DNA of 64,000 bases from Sphingomonas soli NBRC 100801 (GCF_001591025.1 NZ_BCTZ01000026.1:1-64000); one strand, 5' to 3'. Shown: positions 45,984-57,226, counted from the first letter of the stretch. A program made the numbers and translations. Notes: generated from the letters alone by a model not told the origin.

Positions 45984-46955
45984 TCAGGGAACCTTGAGCG
46001 CGGTCCTCGCCAGCTCCGTGCCCGGCCGCGCATCATCGTCGGTAAAGACGATCGTGAGCGTCTCGCCAGGCTTCGGCGCGCGGCGAAGCTGCAGGGCGAA
46101 ATGCCGCCGGTCGATCTCCGGATAGACCCCCAGGCCACGCGCAATCGCCAGCGGTTGCTCGGCCCGGTCGCCCGATCGTACCTCGAGATTGCCGAATAGG
46201 GAGTTGCGCCCCTCCCGGGCTATTTCGAACTCGATCGCGGGAACCTGAGTCGGCGGCCCTTCAGGTGTAGCGCGCGCCTGAAGCTGGGTCAGCCGGGGCC
46301 CCTCCAGCCGCGCATGCGGTTCAGCCGGGGCCGTGCGGATGATCACCGGAATGCTCAGCCCCAGGACCGAGCGGATCTGAAAGCTGAGTTGGTTCGGCGC
46401 CTGGCTCGCCGCGGCCTCCGCAGTCAACCCGGTCTCCGGCGGCGGCACATTGGTTACGGTCAGGTGCGTGCGATATTCTCCCGCCGGCGTGGCAGAGGCG
46501 GGGGGCACTGCCCGCAGCCGGATAATCTGCCCCTTCCCCGGAGCGAGCGTCACCCGGCGCGGCGTTGCGAGCACCAGATCGTGCGCGGAGACGAGTTTCG
46601 CCACCGCCGCCTCCCCCTCCGGCGACCGCTGCGCCTGCTCCACCGAGCGGATCTGCCCGTCGGGCAGCATCACCCGATCAATCAGCGTGATGTCGAACGT
46701 CGCGGCCGCCTGCCCCTGATTGAAGATATAAACGGTAGCCGTCCGGCTGGCGCGGTCGAGAACGACGCGCCGCGGCGTGATGTTCAGGTTCACCCCCGCA
46801 TTGCCCAGCGTAACCGGCGGGCGGCTGGGGGTGTCCTGGCAATAAGCCGGCGTGGGGATGGCAGCTAACACCGTTCCAGAAGGAATGGCGTGGCCTATTG
46901 CCAGGACGAGCGCGTTATGTAGCCTTTTCTGCAAAGCGCGCCCCCTCGAGCGCAA
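45984..46955 (-). CDS. Periplasmic pilus chaperone (PapD-like)
   Basis: 323 residues. The only start giving a full signal peptide is TTG at 46955 (LVLAIGHAIPSGTVLAAIPTPAYCQ), so the start is uncertain. Mature part: Ig-like domain 1 (VNLNITPRRVVLDRASRTATVYIFNQG, VTLAPGKGQIIRLRAVPPASATPAGEYRTHL) followed by domain 2. The conserved positions for donor-strand complementation are in the pilin-binding edge (RTATVYIFN). Ends two bases before the usher start. Longer than PapD (about 240), with extra C-terminal sequence. Confidence 0.85.
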   Translation of the reverse strand: MRSRGRALQKRLHNALVLAIGHAIPSGTVLAAIPTPAYCQDTPSRPPVTLGNAGVNLNITPRRVVLDRASRTATVYIFNQGQAAATFDITLIDRVMLPDGQIRSVEQAQRSPEGEAAVAKLVSAHDLVLATPRRVTLAPGKGQIIRLRAVPPASATPAGEYRTHLTVTNVPPPETGLTAEAAASQAPNQLSFQIRSVLGLSIPVIIRTAPAEPHARLEGPRLTQLQARATPEGPPTQVPAIEFEIAREGRNSLFGNLEVRSGDRAEQPLAIARGLGVYPEIDRRHFALQLRRAPKPGETLTIVFTDDDARPGTELARTALKVP

Positions 46956-46974
46956 CCCCGGGGGAGGGTTGCGT

Positions 46975-47355
46975 TCAGTTATATTGCACCATGATCAGCA
47001 TCGGCCCGGCGTCCTGCTCGTTGGCACCGGCCGGACCACCGATACTGACTGACAGGCCCGCCGGGGCGGCGCCGTTTCCGGCATCAAGAAGCGCGGCTGT
47101 GGTTGCCAGCGCCACGCTTCCGTCACCCGCGCTATGGGCCTCCACTGCGCCGGGCACGCTGATCGACGATACGTCGCTCCCCACCGTCTGGACCGTAAGC
47201 ACCAGTGCCGTCTGGGTGAGCAGATCGACGACAACCTTTGCGCCCGCCGGCTCCTCGACGCTCGCACTCCCCGCCGTCCGCACAGCCTGGGCGTGCGCGA
47301 CGGCGGGGGACGCGATGCTCACCGCCACCGCGGCAAGCCTTGCGGCGCGGCTCAC
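46975..47355 (-). CDS. DUF4402-like small pilus subunit
   Basis: 126 residues, GTG start at 47355 overlapping the upstream gene's stop (GTGA). Signal peptide RLAAVAVSIASPAVAHAQ. The mature domain is beta-rich and ends GPMLIMVQYN, the VSVAYN-like C-terminus used as donor strand in this system. It lacks the cysteines of classic pilins. The gene lies between the major subunit and the chaperone. Confidence 0.75.
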   Translation of the reverse strand: MSRAARLAAVAVSIASPAVAHAQAVRTAGSASVEEPAGAKVVVDLLTQTALVLTVQTVGSDVSSISVPGAVEAHSAGDGSVALATTAALLDAGNGAAPAGLSVSIGGPAGANEQDAGPMLIMVQYN

Positions 47356-47870
47356 TGGTAGGCGACGGATACGTCGAACGTCCCGCTGTAGAGCCCGGTA
47401 ACCGTCGTCGAGGGCACCGAGAAAGTGCCGCCGATGTTGAGCGGTTTGGTACCCGCACTGCCCAGCGTGCTGCTGAGCGTCGTGGTGGTTCCCAGGTCCG
47501 GGTCCAGCGTCACGGTCAGCGTTTCCGAGCCGCCCGAACGGGTCATGTCGAAGGTCGCCGGAACCGTCAGGGCGACGACCTGCGCGCCTTCGCCGTTGAT
47601 GGTGAATTTCGCGCGGCTGGTGCCCGAGCCCACGGCCAGGCCGCCATTATCGGCGCTAACGGTGTCGGACGCATCGGTCATGCTCACCGCGCTGGTTCCC
47701 GATGGCGGACGCACGATCTTGCCGAATGCCAGGTCAGCGGTCTTGGTGATGGTGACCGGGCGCACGATCGTGGTCGATCCCGTGGCGGTATCCGTGTCCG
47801 ATTGGGCGAAAGCAGGCGCAGCAAACAGCGTCCCCGCCACGAACACTCCCAACTTCATCATATGTCGCAT
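47352..47870 (-). CDS. DUF4402 pilus subunit (probable major pilin)
   Basis: 172 residues from the ATG at 47870 behind ggagag; the open frame continues to 48161 but as antisense-like sequence. Signal peptide KLGVFVAGTLFAAPAFAQ. DUF4402 domain with TADLAFGKIVRPPSGTSAVSMTD, GEGAQVVALTVPATFDMT and the C-terminal VTGLYSGTFDVSVAYQ. First gene of the pilus operon, hence the guess of major pilin. Genes follow with 4-base overlaps. Confidence 0.85.
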   Translation of the reverse strand: MRHMMKLGVFVAGTLFAAPAFAQSDTDTATGSTTIVRPVTITKTADLAFGKIVRPPSGTSAVSMTDASDTVSADNGGLAVGSGTSRAKFTINGEGAQVVALTVPATFDMTRSGGSETLTVTLDPDLGTTTTLSSTLGSAGTKPLNIGGTFSVPSTTVTGLYSGTFDVSVAYQ

Positions 47871-48176
47871 GATTATCTCTCCGACGGGACGATGTACGGC
47901 GCCGGGGGAGACCAGCCTGGCACCTCCCCGGCAATCAGTGCGGAGCGATGGTGAGCCGCGGAATGGACGGTTACAATCGGGGGTTTCCCCGATGCCGCCC
48001 GGGCGCGGACCCGTGGAACGGAAACAACTTCTCCCGATCAATGCGTCCGCATCCCCTCCACCAGTGCCAGCACCCGCCCGACCCGCTTCGCGAAGGGCAA
48101 ACCTTGGTGTGATTGGATCGTCGGTGCGGTTGCGGTTCAATCGCCGTTGCAGCGAAACCATTTACCGGAGCGTGCA
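47871..48176. promoter_or_regulatory. Divergent intergenic region of the pilus operon
   Basis: 306 bases between the pilus operon and the lipoprotein gene. A hairpin-like palindrome atcgggg-gttt-ccccgat (47976-47993) merges into the 15-base motif cccgatgccgcccgg (47988-48002), which recurs with one change at 51975-51989. A palindrome ttcgcgaa is at about 48087. Promoters face both ways. No gene is visible. Confidence 0.55.
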
Positions 48177-48530
48177 ATGACAAGATTCCCCATCGTCACC
48201 GGGCTCGCGCTGATGCTTGGCGGCTGCGGACATACGCCTTCGCCCGCCGCCTGTCCCGATCCCGGTGCCGTCGCGCCGCCCTCGATCGGCACGGCCTTCG
48301 TTAAGGATCTGACTGGCCGCCTCGCCGGTCCCGACCGCGAAAACACCATCGCGGAGGCTGTTGCCGAAATCCATCGCCGCGATCCGTCGCTCGGATCAGC
48401 TACGGTCACGAACATTCTCATCGGTGCCGATTGCCCGAATGCGCTGTCGCGCCCGGATCACGACCTGGAAGCCGATCGGGCCCGTATCGCGGGCTTTCGC
48501 GCCCAGGTGGACCAATTGCTGGGCGACTGA
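48177..48530 (+). CDS. Small lipoprotein of unknown function
   Basis: 117 residues from the ATG at 48177 with ccggag upstream. Lipoprotein signal MTRFPIVTGLALMLGGC with Cys17 in a GGC lipobox. The mature part is charged, with two possible helical segments (FVKDLTGRLAGPDRENTIAEAVAEIHRR and DHDLEADRARIAGFRAQVDQLL) and one further cysteine pair (AACPDPG, GADCPN). No family recognised. It sits in the signalling/pilus block and is divergent from the pilus operon. Confidence 0.72.
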   Translation: MTRFPIVTGLALMLGGCGHTPSPAACPDPGAVAPPSIGTAFVKDLTGRLAGPDRENTIAEAVAEIHRRDPSLGSATVTNILIGADCPNALSRPDHDLEADRARIAGFRAQVDQLLGD

Positions 48531-48544
48531 AGCTTCAGGCTGCA

Positions 48545-48910
48545 TCACATCGCGGCGCTGGCGATCGCCTCCAGCAGCGCGTCGGGATCGATCGGCTTGG
48601 TCAGGAACGCCGCCGCCCCGCCGGCCATCGCCTGTTGGCGCGCAGCATCGGTGGGATGCGCAGTCATCAGGATCATCGGCTGGGGCCAACCGCGTCGTAC
48701 AAGCTCGGCCTGCAGGGCCAGGCCGGTCATGCCGGGCATATGAATGTCGGCAAGGATGCAGCAAAGCCCGGCGGCGGCGGGGTCGCCTAGCAGTTCCTCG
48801 GCGCTGGCAAAGCACCGCGGCGTGATCCCGGCAGATCGCATCAGGCTGTCGAGACTCCCGCGAACGCCGGGATCGTCATCTACGATGGCGATGATGGAGG
48901 AAGTGCGCAT
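48545..48910 (-). CDS. Stand-alone receiver-domain response regulator
   Basis: 121 residues from the ATG at 48910. A single receiver domain: acidic residues in IIAIVDDDPGVRGSL, phosphoacceptor Asp in CILADIHMPGMTG and Lys in AFLTKPIDPDA. No output domain, so it may act as a phosphate sink or intermediate. It lies just downstream of the FixJ-like regulator gene in the same direction, 87 bases away. Confidence 0.87.
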   Translation of the reverse strand: MRTSSIIAIVDDDPGVRGSLDSLMRSAGITPRCFASAEELLGDPAAAGLCCILADIHMPGMTGLALQAELVRRGWPQPMILMTAHPTDAARQQAMAGGAAAFLTKPIDPDALLEAIASAAM

Positions 48911-48996
48911 GATACTGAAAACTCCGGGAAACTTGCGGCCTGATTCGGCCCTGTCTGCCTGCAGATGCGTCGCGCGGTGCGCGAACGCCATCATAC

Positions 48997-49635
48997 TCAG
49001 ATGTTAAACCTTCGGATGCTCTCGTCGCGAACGCCCAGCAATTCGGCCATCCGCACCAGATCGGCCAGCGATTGCGCCTCCATTTTGCGCATCACATTGC
49101 CGCGATGAATCTTCACGGTGATCTCGGAGAGATTCATCCGCCCGGCAACCTGCTTGTTCATCAGCCCGGTAACGACAAAGCCCATCACCTCGCGCTCGCG
49201 CGGCGTAAGCCGCTCGTAACAGGCGTTGAGCTTCTCGGCGCCAGCGGCCTCGGCACGGCGGGCGCGGTCCGCTTTCAGCGCGGCTGCGATCGACGCAAGC
49301 ATCTGCTCCTCGGCGAACGGTTTGGGAAGGAAATCCACCGCTCCCGCCTTCATGCCGCGCACGGTCATCGGGATATCGCCATGTCCTGTGATCAGGATCA
49401 CCGGGATGTGCACGCCCTTTGCCGCCAGTTCCTCCTGGAAATCGAGGCCGCTTCGGCCGCGCAGCCGGATGTCGAGCACCAGGCATGATGCGACCGCGGG
49501 CACGCGGGACGCCAGAAACTCCTCCGGCGTCTCGTACAGAGCCACCTCGAACCCGGCCGAACGCAGCAGGCTGCCCAGGCTTCCGCGAACATCCGCATCG
49601 TCGTCGATCACGCAGACCAAGCTTTCGTCCGTCAT
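48997..49635 (-). CDS. FixJ-type response regulator
   Basis: 212 residues from the ATG at 49635, which overlaps the kinase stop by four bases (ATGA). Receiver: [14 protein letters not shown], phosphoacceptor in [16 protein letters not shown], Lys in [10 protein letters not shown]. LuxR-type [25 protein letters not shown] to [13 protein letters not shown]. Coupled to the FixL-like kinase; a second receiver follows downstream. Target genes are unknown; the neighbouring pilus operon is a plausible but untested candidate. Confidence 0.93.
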   Translation of the reverse strand: MTDESLVCVIDDDADVRGSLGSLLRSAGFEVALYETPEEFLASRVPAVASCLVLDIRLRGRSGLDFQEELAAKGVHIPVILITGHGDIPMTVRGMKAGAVDFLPKPFAEEQMLASIAAALKADRARRAEAAGAEKLNACYERLTPREREVMGFVVTGLMNKQVAGRMNLSEITVKIHRGNVMRKMEAQSLADLVRMAELLGVRDESIRRFNI

Positions 49636-51149
49636 GTCCCTGCCCCCTCTTCCGCTGCCGGCAGGCGAAACCGGAAGGTCGCGCCGCGCCCCTTGTTGTT
49701 GGATGCGGTCAGCGTGCCGCCATGCTGTTCGATGATCGAGCGGCAGATCGACAGCCCCATGCCGAGTCCTGCGCTCTTCGTCGTGAAGAACGGCGCGAAC
49801 AGGCTCTCCGGTTCCCCCGAAATCCCGTTCCCGCAATCGCGAACCTCCACCGCCACGCCGTCGCCGTCGCCGTCGATCAATGCATCGACGCATAGCTCGC
49901 GCGGATGCTCGCTCGCGGCCATTGCCTGGTCGGCGTTGAGCATCAGGTTCATCAGCACCTGCTGCAACTGCACCCGGTCTCCGCTTACCCTGGGGAGCTT
50001 GTCGGCCCGGGTCGTGTGGATCACCACATCATTGGCCTGCAGATCGCGCCGCAGCAGGGCCACCGTATCGTCGATCAGCTGCGGCAGATCTACCAGCTCT
50101 CGCTGCGAATCCGCCTTTCGCACCAGATCGCGGATGCGCGCGATCACGCCTGCCGCGCGGGTTCCGTTCGACGCGATGTGATCGAGGCAATCGGCGACTT
50201 CCGGCGCGTCCGGGGCCTCGCGCGCCAGCCAGCGCTTGCCCGATTTGGCATACGTGATGATCGCCGACAGCGGCTGGTTCACTTCATGCGCGATCGACGC
50301 GGCAAGCTGCCCCAGCGTCGTCACGCGCGAGACGTGGGTGAGTTCGGCCTGCGACTGGGCCAGCCGCGCCTGGGCGCGGTTGCGGTCGGTCACGTCGAGC
50401 GCCATCGCCAGCACGCGTCTCCAGCCATCGCTGCCTTCCGGAACGGTTACGCGCAGCACCACGTCGATAGTCTGGCCCGATGCGGTCAGGAACTGGGTTT
50501 CTTCCTCGATTGCCGGATCGCCCCGGAGCAGAGCTTCCAGGATTCGCCCCAGCGCGGCTTCTGCCGCAGGCGTGTGATAACGGACCAGCGACCCGCCGAT
50601 CAGCGCCTCACGGCCTGGCAGGCCAAACAGCCGCGCGGCGGCATCATTGGCGTCGCGGATCGTCACCCATCCGGCGATACGCTCCACCATTTCGGCGTCG
50701 GGCAGTGCTCCGTCCGCGAGCAATGCATACGCCGCGGACCAGTCGCCCTCCCAGATCGGCAGGCCCGCTGCGTTGAAGATCGTGCGATAGCGTTTCTCCG
50801 AACGCCCGCGCTCCTCGGAGGCATCATGGTTGCGCACGCTGAGCAGGGTGTTGATGCCGATCGCGATCAGGCTGACCGTCAGCCGCACCGCGGGGGAACC
50901 TAGCGGCTCGCCCCAATGCGTCGCGAAATAGGCGATCAGCGCCATCGCGAAGCCGATGGTGCCGGCGGCGATGATCAGCGCGCGATCCTGGCTGCGCGCG
51001 GCCATCACCACGACGATGGTATAAAGAACCGCTACCGCGCCTTGCAGCGGGCTGAGCACGTCGAGTGCGAACACCGCGAGCGCCAGCGTCAATGCCGCAA
51101 TGCTGAAAACGCGCCTCGCCTGCCGCTCGCCCGCCCCGTCGTGCATCAT
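49632..51149 (-). CDS. FixL-type membrane sensor histidine kinase
   Basis: 505 residues from the ATG at 51149 with aggag five bases upstream. Three to four membrane segments in residues 15-105 ([54 protein letters not shown]). A PAS domain (about 120-255, [16 protein letters not shown]), HisKA with [19 protein letters not shown] and HATPase ([18 protein letters not shown]) follow. The PAS lacks an obvious heme-ligand context, so oxygen sensing is not implied. Co-transcribed with the FixJ-type regulator. Confidence 0.92.
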   Translation of the reverse strand: MMHDGAGERQARRVFSIAALTLALAVFALDVLSPLQGAVAVLYTIVVVMAARSQDRALIIAAGTIGFAMALIAYFATHWGEPLGSPAVRLTVSLIAIGINTLLSVRNHDASEERGRSEKRYRTIFNAAGLPIWEGDWSAAYALLADGALPDAEMVERIAGWVTIRDANDAAARLFGLPGREALIGGSLVRYHTPAAEAALGRILEALLRGDPAIEEETQFLTASGQTIDVVLRVTVPEGSDGWRRVLAMALDVTDRNRAQARLAQSQAELTHVSRVTTLGQLAASIAHEVNQPLSAIITYAKSGKRWLAREAPDAPEVADCLDHIASNGTRAAGVIARIRDLVRKADSQRELVDLPQLIDDTVALLRRDLQANDVVIHTTRADKLPRVSGDRVQLQQVLMNLMLNADQAMAASEHPRELCVDALIDGDGDGVAVEVRDCGNGISGEPESLFAPFFTTKSAGLGMGLSICRSIIEQHGGTLTASNNKGRGATFRFRLPAAEEGAGT

Positions 51150-51258
51150 CGGCTCCTGCCGCCGCCGCACCAGCCGAGGCGCGGCAGCATGAGGCTGGAC
51201 GAGTGCCTAGCGCTTCGCGACCACCAAGTCGCAAGCGGCCGTACGGATCCGCGCGCGC

Positions 51259-51927
51259 TCAGCACTTGCCGACATACAGCTCGAAGCGGGTGCCGGGGTG
51301 CGCATCGCTCCACACCGCGCATCCGCCCAGCCGGTGCGCCATCATCGCGATCACCCGGCTGCCCCGTCCCGTGCCCTGCGGGGCGGCGTCGGGGAATATT
51401 CCGCTGCCGCGATCCGAAATCTCGAGCACATAGCCGTCGAACGGCATCGCCCGGAGCGTGACGAACACGTCGCCCGGCGTACCGGCGGGATAGGCATATT
51501 TGCACGCGTTGCTGACCAGTTCGGAAACGATCACGCCCACGGCCGTCGCGTCCTCGGCGGAAACCTGGATCTGCCCGGCTGCGACTCGCACCCGCCGGCC
51601 AATCGCCTCGTCGGCGCAACCTTGCTGGAGTTCGCTGCACAGGTCGGTCAGGTATGCACCCAGCTCGACCGTCGCCTCTGCATGCGATTGGTAGAGCATG
51701 CGCTGCACCCCGGCGATCGCGGTGATCCGCCGCATCGTCATGTCGAGCGCGGCGACGGCGATCGGATCGGCGATCCGCCGCGCCTCCATGGAAACCATCG
51801 CGACGAGCAGCTGCAGGCTGTTGGCGATGCGATGATGGGTCTCGTCCGCCCGGCTCGGCTCGGGCAATGCCGGCAGCACCGTCACGGAGCGCGTGTCGTG
51901 ATTTGCGAGATATTGTGCCGCTGTCAT
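51259..51927 (-). CDS. HisKA_2/HWE-type soluble histidine kinase
   Basis: 222 residues from the ATG at 51927, with agagg nine bases upstream; an in-frame ATG at 51936 is also possible. No sensor domain. The HisKA_2 motif is DETHHRIANSLQLLVAMVSMEAR (His about 35), then HATPase with VIVSELVSNACKYAYPAG and ISDRGSGIF. Kinases of this type in sphingomonads often act in general-stress (PhyR-NepR) or light signalling. Its missing input domain suggests it works with a separate sensor. A 15-base motif shared with the pilus promoter lies 50 bases upstream. Confidence 0.86.
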   Translation of the reverse strand: MTAAQYLANHDTRSVTVLPALPEPSRADETHHRIANSLQLLVAMVSMEARRIADPIAVAALDMTMRRITAIAGVQRMLYQSHAEATVELGAYLTDLCSELQQGCADEAIGRRVRVAAGQIQVSAEDATAVGVIVSELVSNACKYAYPAGTPGDVFVTLRAMPFDGYVLEISDRGSGIFPDAAPQGTGRGSRVIAMMAHRLGGCAVWSDAHPGTRFELYVGKC

Positions 51928-51974
51928 GGGGACCATCCTCTTTCCGCGATTGGCGGTGTTGATGGCCGGTATCC

Positions 51975-51989
51975 CCCGATGCCCCCCGG
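51975..51989. promoter_or_regulatory. Second copy of the 15-base motif (14/15)
   Basis: cccgatgccccccgg here, against cccgatgccgcccgg at 47988-48002. It is flanked by the inverted repeat tatcccc (51970-51976) / ggggata (51991-51997). It lies between the HisKA_2 kinase (leftward) and the alpha/beta hydrolase (rightward). Candidate binding site for a regulator of this signalling block, possibly the FixJ-type protein (inference). Confidence 0.45.
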
Positions 51990-52124
51990 CGGGGATATCA
52001 TACGCAGGTTTAGCGGCCCGGAGCGCGTCCTGAAACTTTCGTATAATGTGGGTCGCACGGGGAGAGCCGATATTGCGGCCTCCGGACGGGCATATTCGCA
52101 TCGTCCTGCTGAATGGAGGATATC

Positions 52125-52961
52125 ATGGCCTACATCACCACCACCGACGGCGCAGAGATCTTTTACAAAGATTGGGGACCCAGGGATGCCCAGCCGATCG
52201 TGTTCCACCATGGCTGGCCGCTATCGTCGGACGATTGGGACACGCAGATGCTGTTCTTTCTCGCCAACGGCTACCGCGTCGTAGCGCATGACCGGCGCGG
52301 TCATGGCCGCTCGTCGCAGATCGATACCGGCCATGACATGGATCATTATGCGGCAGATGCCTCAGCCGTCGTTGAGCATCTCGACCTCACCAACGCCGTC
52401 CATATCGGCCATTCCACCGGCGGCGGCCAGGTCGCGCGTTACGTGGCGCAGTTCGGCGAGCCGCAGAGCCGCGTTGCAAAGGCAGTTCTCGTCAGCGCCG
52501 TCCCGCCGCTGATGCTCAAGAAGGATAGCAATCCCGGCGGTTTGCCGGTCGAGGTGTTCGACGGGCTTCGCAATGCGCTGGCCGCCAATCGCGCCCAATT
52601 CTTCCTCGATCTCGCCTCGGGCTCGTTTTACGGCTTCAACCGGCCGGGCTCCACGCCGGTCGAAGGGACCATCCGCAACTGGTGGCGCCAGGGAATGATG
52701 GGCAGCGCCCTCGCGCATTATGAAGGTATCAAGGCGTTCTCGGAGACCGACCAGACCGAGGATCTGAAGGCGATTAGCGTGCCGACGCTCGTGCTGCAGG
52801 GCGATGACGACCAGATCGTTCCCTATGCCAACGCCTCGGTGCTTCAGGCTAAATTGCTGCAGAACGCGACGTTGAAGATCTATCCCGGTTTCCCCCACGG
52901 GATGCTGACCACGCATGCCGATATCATCAACGCGGATCTGCTCGCCTTCGTGCGCAGCTGA
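52125..52961 (+). CDS. Alpha/beta hydrolase, non-heme chloroperoxidase-like
   Basis: 278 residues from the ATG at 52125 with ggagg seven bases upstream. Esterase/perhydrolase fold: oxyanion region FHHGWPLSSDDWD, nucleophile Ser in VHIGHSTGGGQVARYVA (about 99), acid Asp in GDDDQIVPYAN and His in GFPHGMLTTHAD. Related to bacterial cofactor-free haloperoxidases, which are really perhydrolases/esterases. Function unknown. Downstream lies the decayed propeller gene. Confidence 0.88.
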   Translation: MAYITTTDGAEIFYKDWGPRDAQPIVFHHGWPLSSDDWDTQMLFFLANGYRVVAHDRRGHGRSSQIDTGHDMDHYAADASAVVEHLDLTNAVHIGHSTGGGQVARYVAQFGEPQSRVAKAVLVSAVPPLMLKKDSNPGGLPVEVFDGLRNALAANRAQFFLDLASGSFYGFNRPGSTPVEGTIRNWWRQGMMGSALAHYEGIKAFSETDQTEDLKAISVPTLVLQGDDDQIVPYANASVLQAKLLQNATLKIYPGFPHGMLTTHADIINADLLAFVRS

Positions 52962-53009
52962 AATGGCGGGCGGCGGAGCGCGTCTCCGCCGCACCGGCCT
53001 GCACGGCCT

Positions 53010-54405
53010 TTACGCACCGCTCCAGCTCTTGTCTCGCACGCTGAACAGGCCCGCGGTAGTATGGTTGAGCCACAAGACGCCATCTCGATCGAGCGCACAG
53101 CCGGCACGCTTGTCGAAGGCATCGACCGGGAAAGGCCGGGGAAACCTGGAGGTTCGCCCTTCGTAGAATCGGTAATAGTCCTTGCCGGCCATAACCCAGA
53201 TGCTGTGGTCGCTAGCCTCGCAAATATGGTCAGCCGGCTCACGAATGGCGAAAAGCCGTTCCGGCCTTACCATTTGGGGGAACGCGAACGACCTGATCGG
53301 CCATTCCGGCATATACGGTCCCGTCTGACGCTGAGAGGAGGCTGAAGCCACCGCCGAATGACATGTTTCCCGTCAGAACCGGTTCCACTACGACATCGGC
53401 GGCGCTGAATTGGTCTAGGCCGAGCGTGGTGCCGAGCCAGATATTTCCCTCCCGATCCTCCAAGAACGCCAACACTGATTCAGGCGTAAGTGGGGTTCGG
53501 CCTTTATACGCAGGCTCGACACCGGCCGCACGCGCTGCGGGAGACAGGCTCATTGCTTGCGCGGGGGCTCTCACCCGGAATATGCCGGGGCCGGTCAGCC
53601 CCCAGAGGTTGCCGTCCCGATCGAAGCGCGGAAGGAAGGGCCAGCCGGTGAAGGGCGGGGTTGGAAATACGGCAGTGGCGGCACCGGCGGGCTTCGGCCA
53701 GATGATCTGGCTTCCCTCGGGTCCGGAACGCCAGATCCGGCCTTCACCATCGGCCATGATAGCAGAGCCTGGGACATGCGGAATATAGCGTTCGAAGCGG
53801 CTGGCGCCTGGAGGAAGTCGGTACACATGAAAGGCCGCGAGCAGCCACAGCGAGCCGTCCTTCGCTACGACCATGCTTGCAGCTTCCTCGCGCGGTAGCC
53901 CCCAGTCCGGACCGATCGCGGTCCAGCGCCCGTCCGCGTAGCGCTGCAGCGAGCCGCGCGGAGTCTGATAGGTCACCCAGATGGCGCCGTCGGGGGTTTG
54001 CACCAGCCGCGAGACCACGGCGGTAGCATTCGGTGGTCGCCGGGCAACGCGAAGGATCCCACCGCGATAAACCGCGACCTCCCCGCTGCGGTACCCAACC
54101 CAGATGCTGCCATCTTGCGCCGCCATCAACGCGGTGATGCTCGCCGAATTTGAACGTTGCCTATCGAGGGCGACGGCCTCGAAGGTGACGCCGTCGAAGC
54201 GGTGGAGCCCGGCGGAACTGGCGATCCAGATATAGCCGTCGGGTCCCTGCACCAGATTGTTGATGATCGGCGGGGCGCCCTCTTCGGCGGTCCAGCGCCG
54301 GTGATGAAACTGGCTGAGCGTGCGTTCGGGATCGAGTGCCTCGGCGGGACTCGCCGCCAGCAGAAACGCAACAAGCTGAAAAACCCGAACGCAGAACCTG
54401 ATCAT
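53010..54405 (-). pseudogene. Two-component-type beta-propeller protein, frameshifted and truncated
   Basis: Signal peptide (VFQLVAFLLAASPAEA) followed by repeated propeller blades of the two-component-regulator type (GPDGYIWIASSAGLHRFDG, AQDGSIWVGYRSGEVAVY, DREGNIWLGTTLGLDQFSA). The frame stops at 53239, but the propeller continues in another frame to 53010 (ERLFAIREPADHICEAS, SIWVMAGKDYYRFYEGR, LDRDGVLWLNHTTAGLF). Removing one base from the run of five G at 53276-53280 joins them. The joined protein then ends without the Y_Y_Y, membrane or kinase domains that usual members carry, so it is also truncated. Either decay or a sequencing error at the frameshift. Confidence 0.75.
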
Positions 54406-54431
54406 CGTTCGTGATCACGGTTCTGCGTTCG
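54386..54431. repeat. Long inverted repeat over the start of the propeller gene
   Basis: Arms cgaacgcagaacc-tgatca (54386-54404) and tgatca-c-ggttctgcgttcg (54412-54431) pair over 19 bases with one bulge and a 7-base loop. The propeller gene's ATG (54405-54403) is at the loop edge, so the mRNA would fold over its own start codon. No ribosome site is visible upstream. Confidence 0.7.
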
Positions 54432-54543
54432 CGACGAACCGTCTTGCCTTGCCATCCCGCCCCACCCGCTATGCGCGAACATCGCGACACGCTAAGCGGG
54501 CCGACGCGACACCTGCAAGCAAATGCAAGTCGCTTCGGAAGCC

Positions 54544-56493
<1,950 letters not shown>

Positions 56494-56501
<8 letters not shown>

Positions 56502-57168
56502 ATTTGAGGCCCATCGCTTCCAGCTTGCCGCGCATGTCATAGATGTCGAGGCCGAGTTCGCCCGCTGCGAGGCGCTGGCGCTTGGCTTCCTCGGCAGCTT
56601 CGCGCGCCTGCGCCTTTTCGAGCACCGCCGCCGCATCTGCGCGCTTGACGACGCACACGCCGTCATCGTCGGCGACGATCACGTCGCCCGCTTCTATCGC
56701 GGCACCGGCGCAGACGATCGGCACGTTGACCGATCCGAGTGTCGCCTTGACCGTGCCCTGCGCGAACACCGCCTTTGACCAGACCGGGAAGCCCATCTGG
56801 GTGAGGTCGCGCACGTCGCGAACGCCCGCGTCGATCACCAGCCCGCGGCAGCCGCGCGCCATTGCCGAGGTTGCCAGCAAATCGCCGAAATAGCCGTCTT
56901 CGCAGGGGCTGGTGGGCGCAAGGACGAGGATGTCGCCCGCCTGCAACTGCTCGATCGCGACATGGACCATCCAATTGTCGCCCGGAGGCGCCGAGATGGT
57001 GACGGCGGAACCGGCGATGCGTGCGCCGGGATAGATGGGGCGCATATGGCTGGCGAGCAGCCCGATACGGCCCTGCGCCTCATGCACCGTGGCAACGCCT
57101 GCCGATGCGAGTCCGTCGATCACCGCCGCATCCGCGCGCACGATATTCTGGATGACCTTGCCTGCCAT
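56494..57168 (-). CDS. ligK: 4-carboxy-4-hydroxy-2-oxoadipate aldolase
   Basis: Final step: cleaves 4-carboxy-4-hydroxy-2-oxoadipate to pyruvate and oxaloacetate. 224 residues from the ATG at 57168 behind aaggag. RraA-like fold: [42 protein letters not shown] with the catalytic Arg and Asp, and [12 protein letters not shown]. First gene of the leftward operon; its promoter faces the LysR gene across an 83-base gap with a palindrome. Confidence 0.93.
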
Positions 57169-57213
57169 TTCGCTCTCCTTGCACGTGCGCCTGCCCGCGC
57201 GTCGCGCTGACGA

Positions 57214-57226
57214 CAATTCATAATTG
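57214..57226. promoter_or_regulatory. Palindrome in the ligK/LysR divergent promoter
   Basis: Arms caatt / aattg around cat, in the AT-rich centre of the 57169-57260 intergenic region. Position and symmetry fit a LysR-type binding site controlling both ligK and the regulator. The classical T-N11-A pattern is not clear, so the assignment is tentative. Confidence 0.45.
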
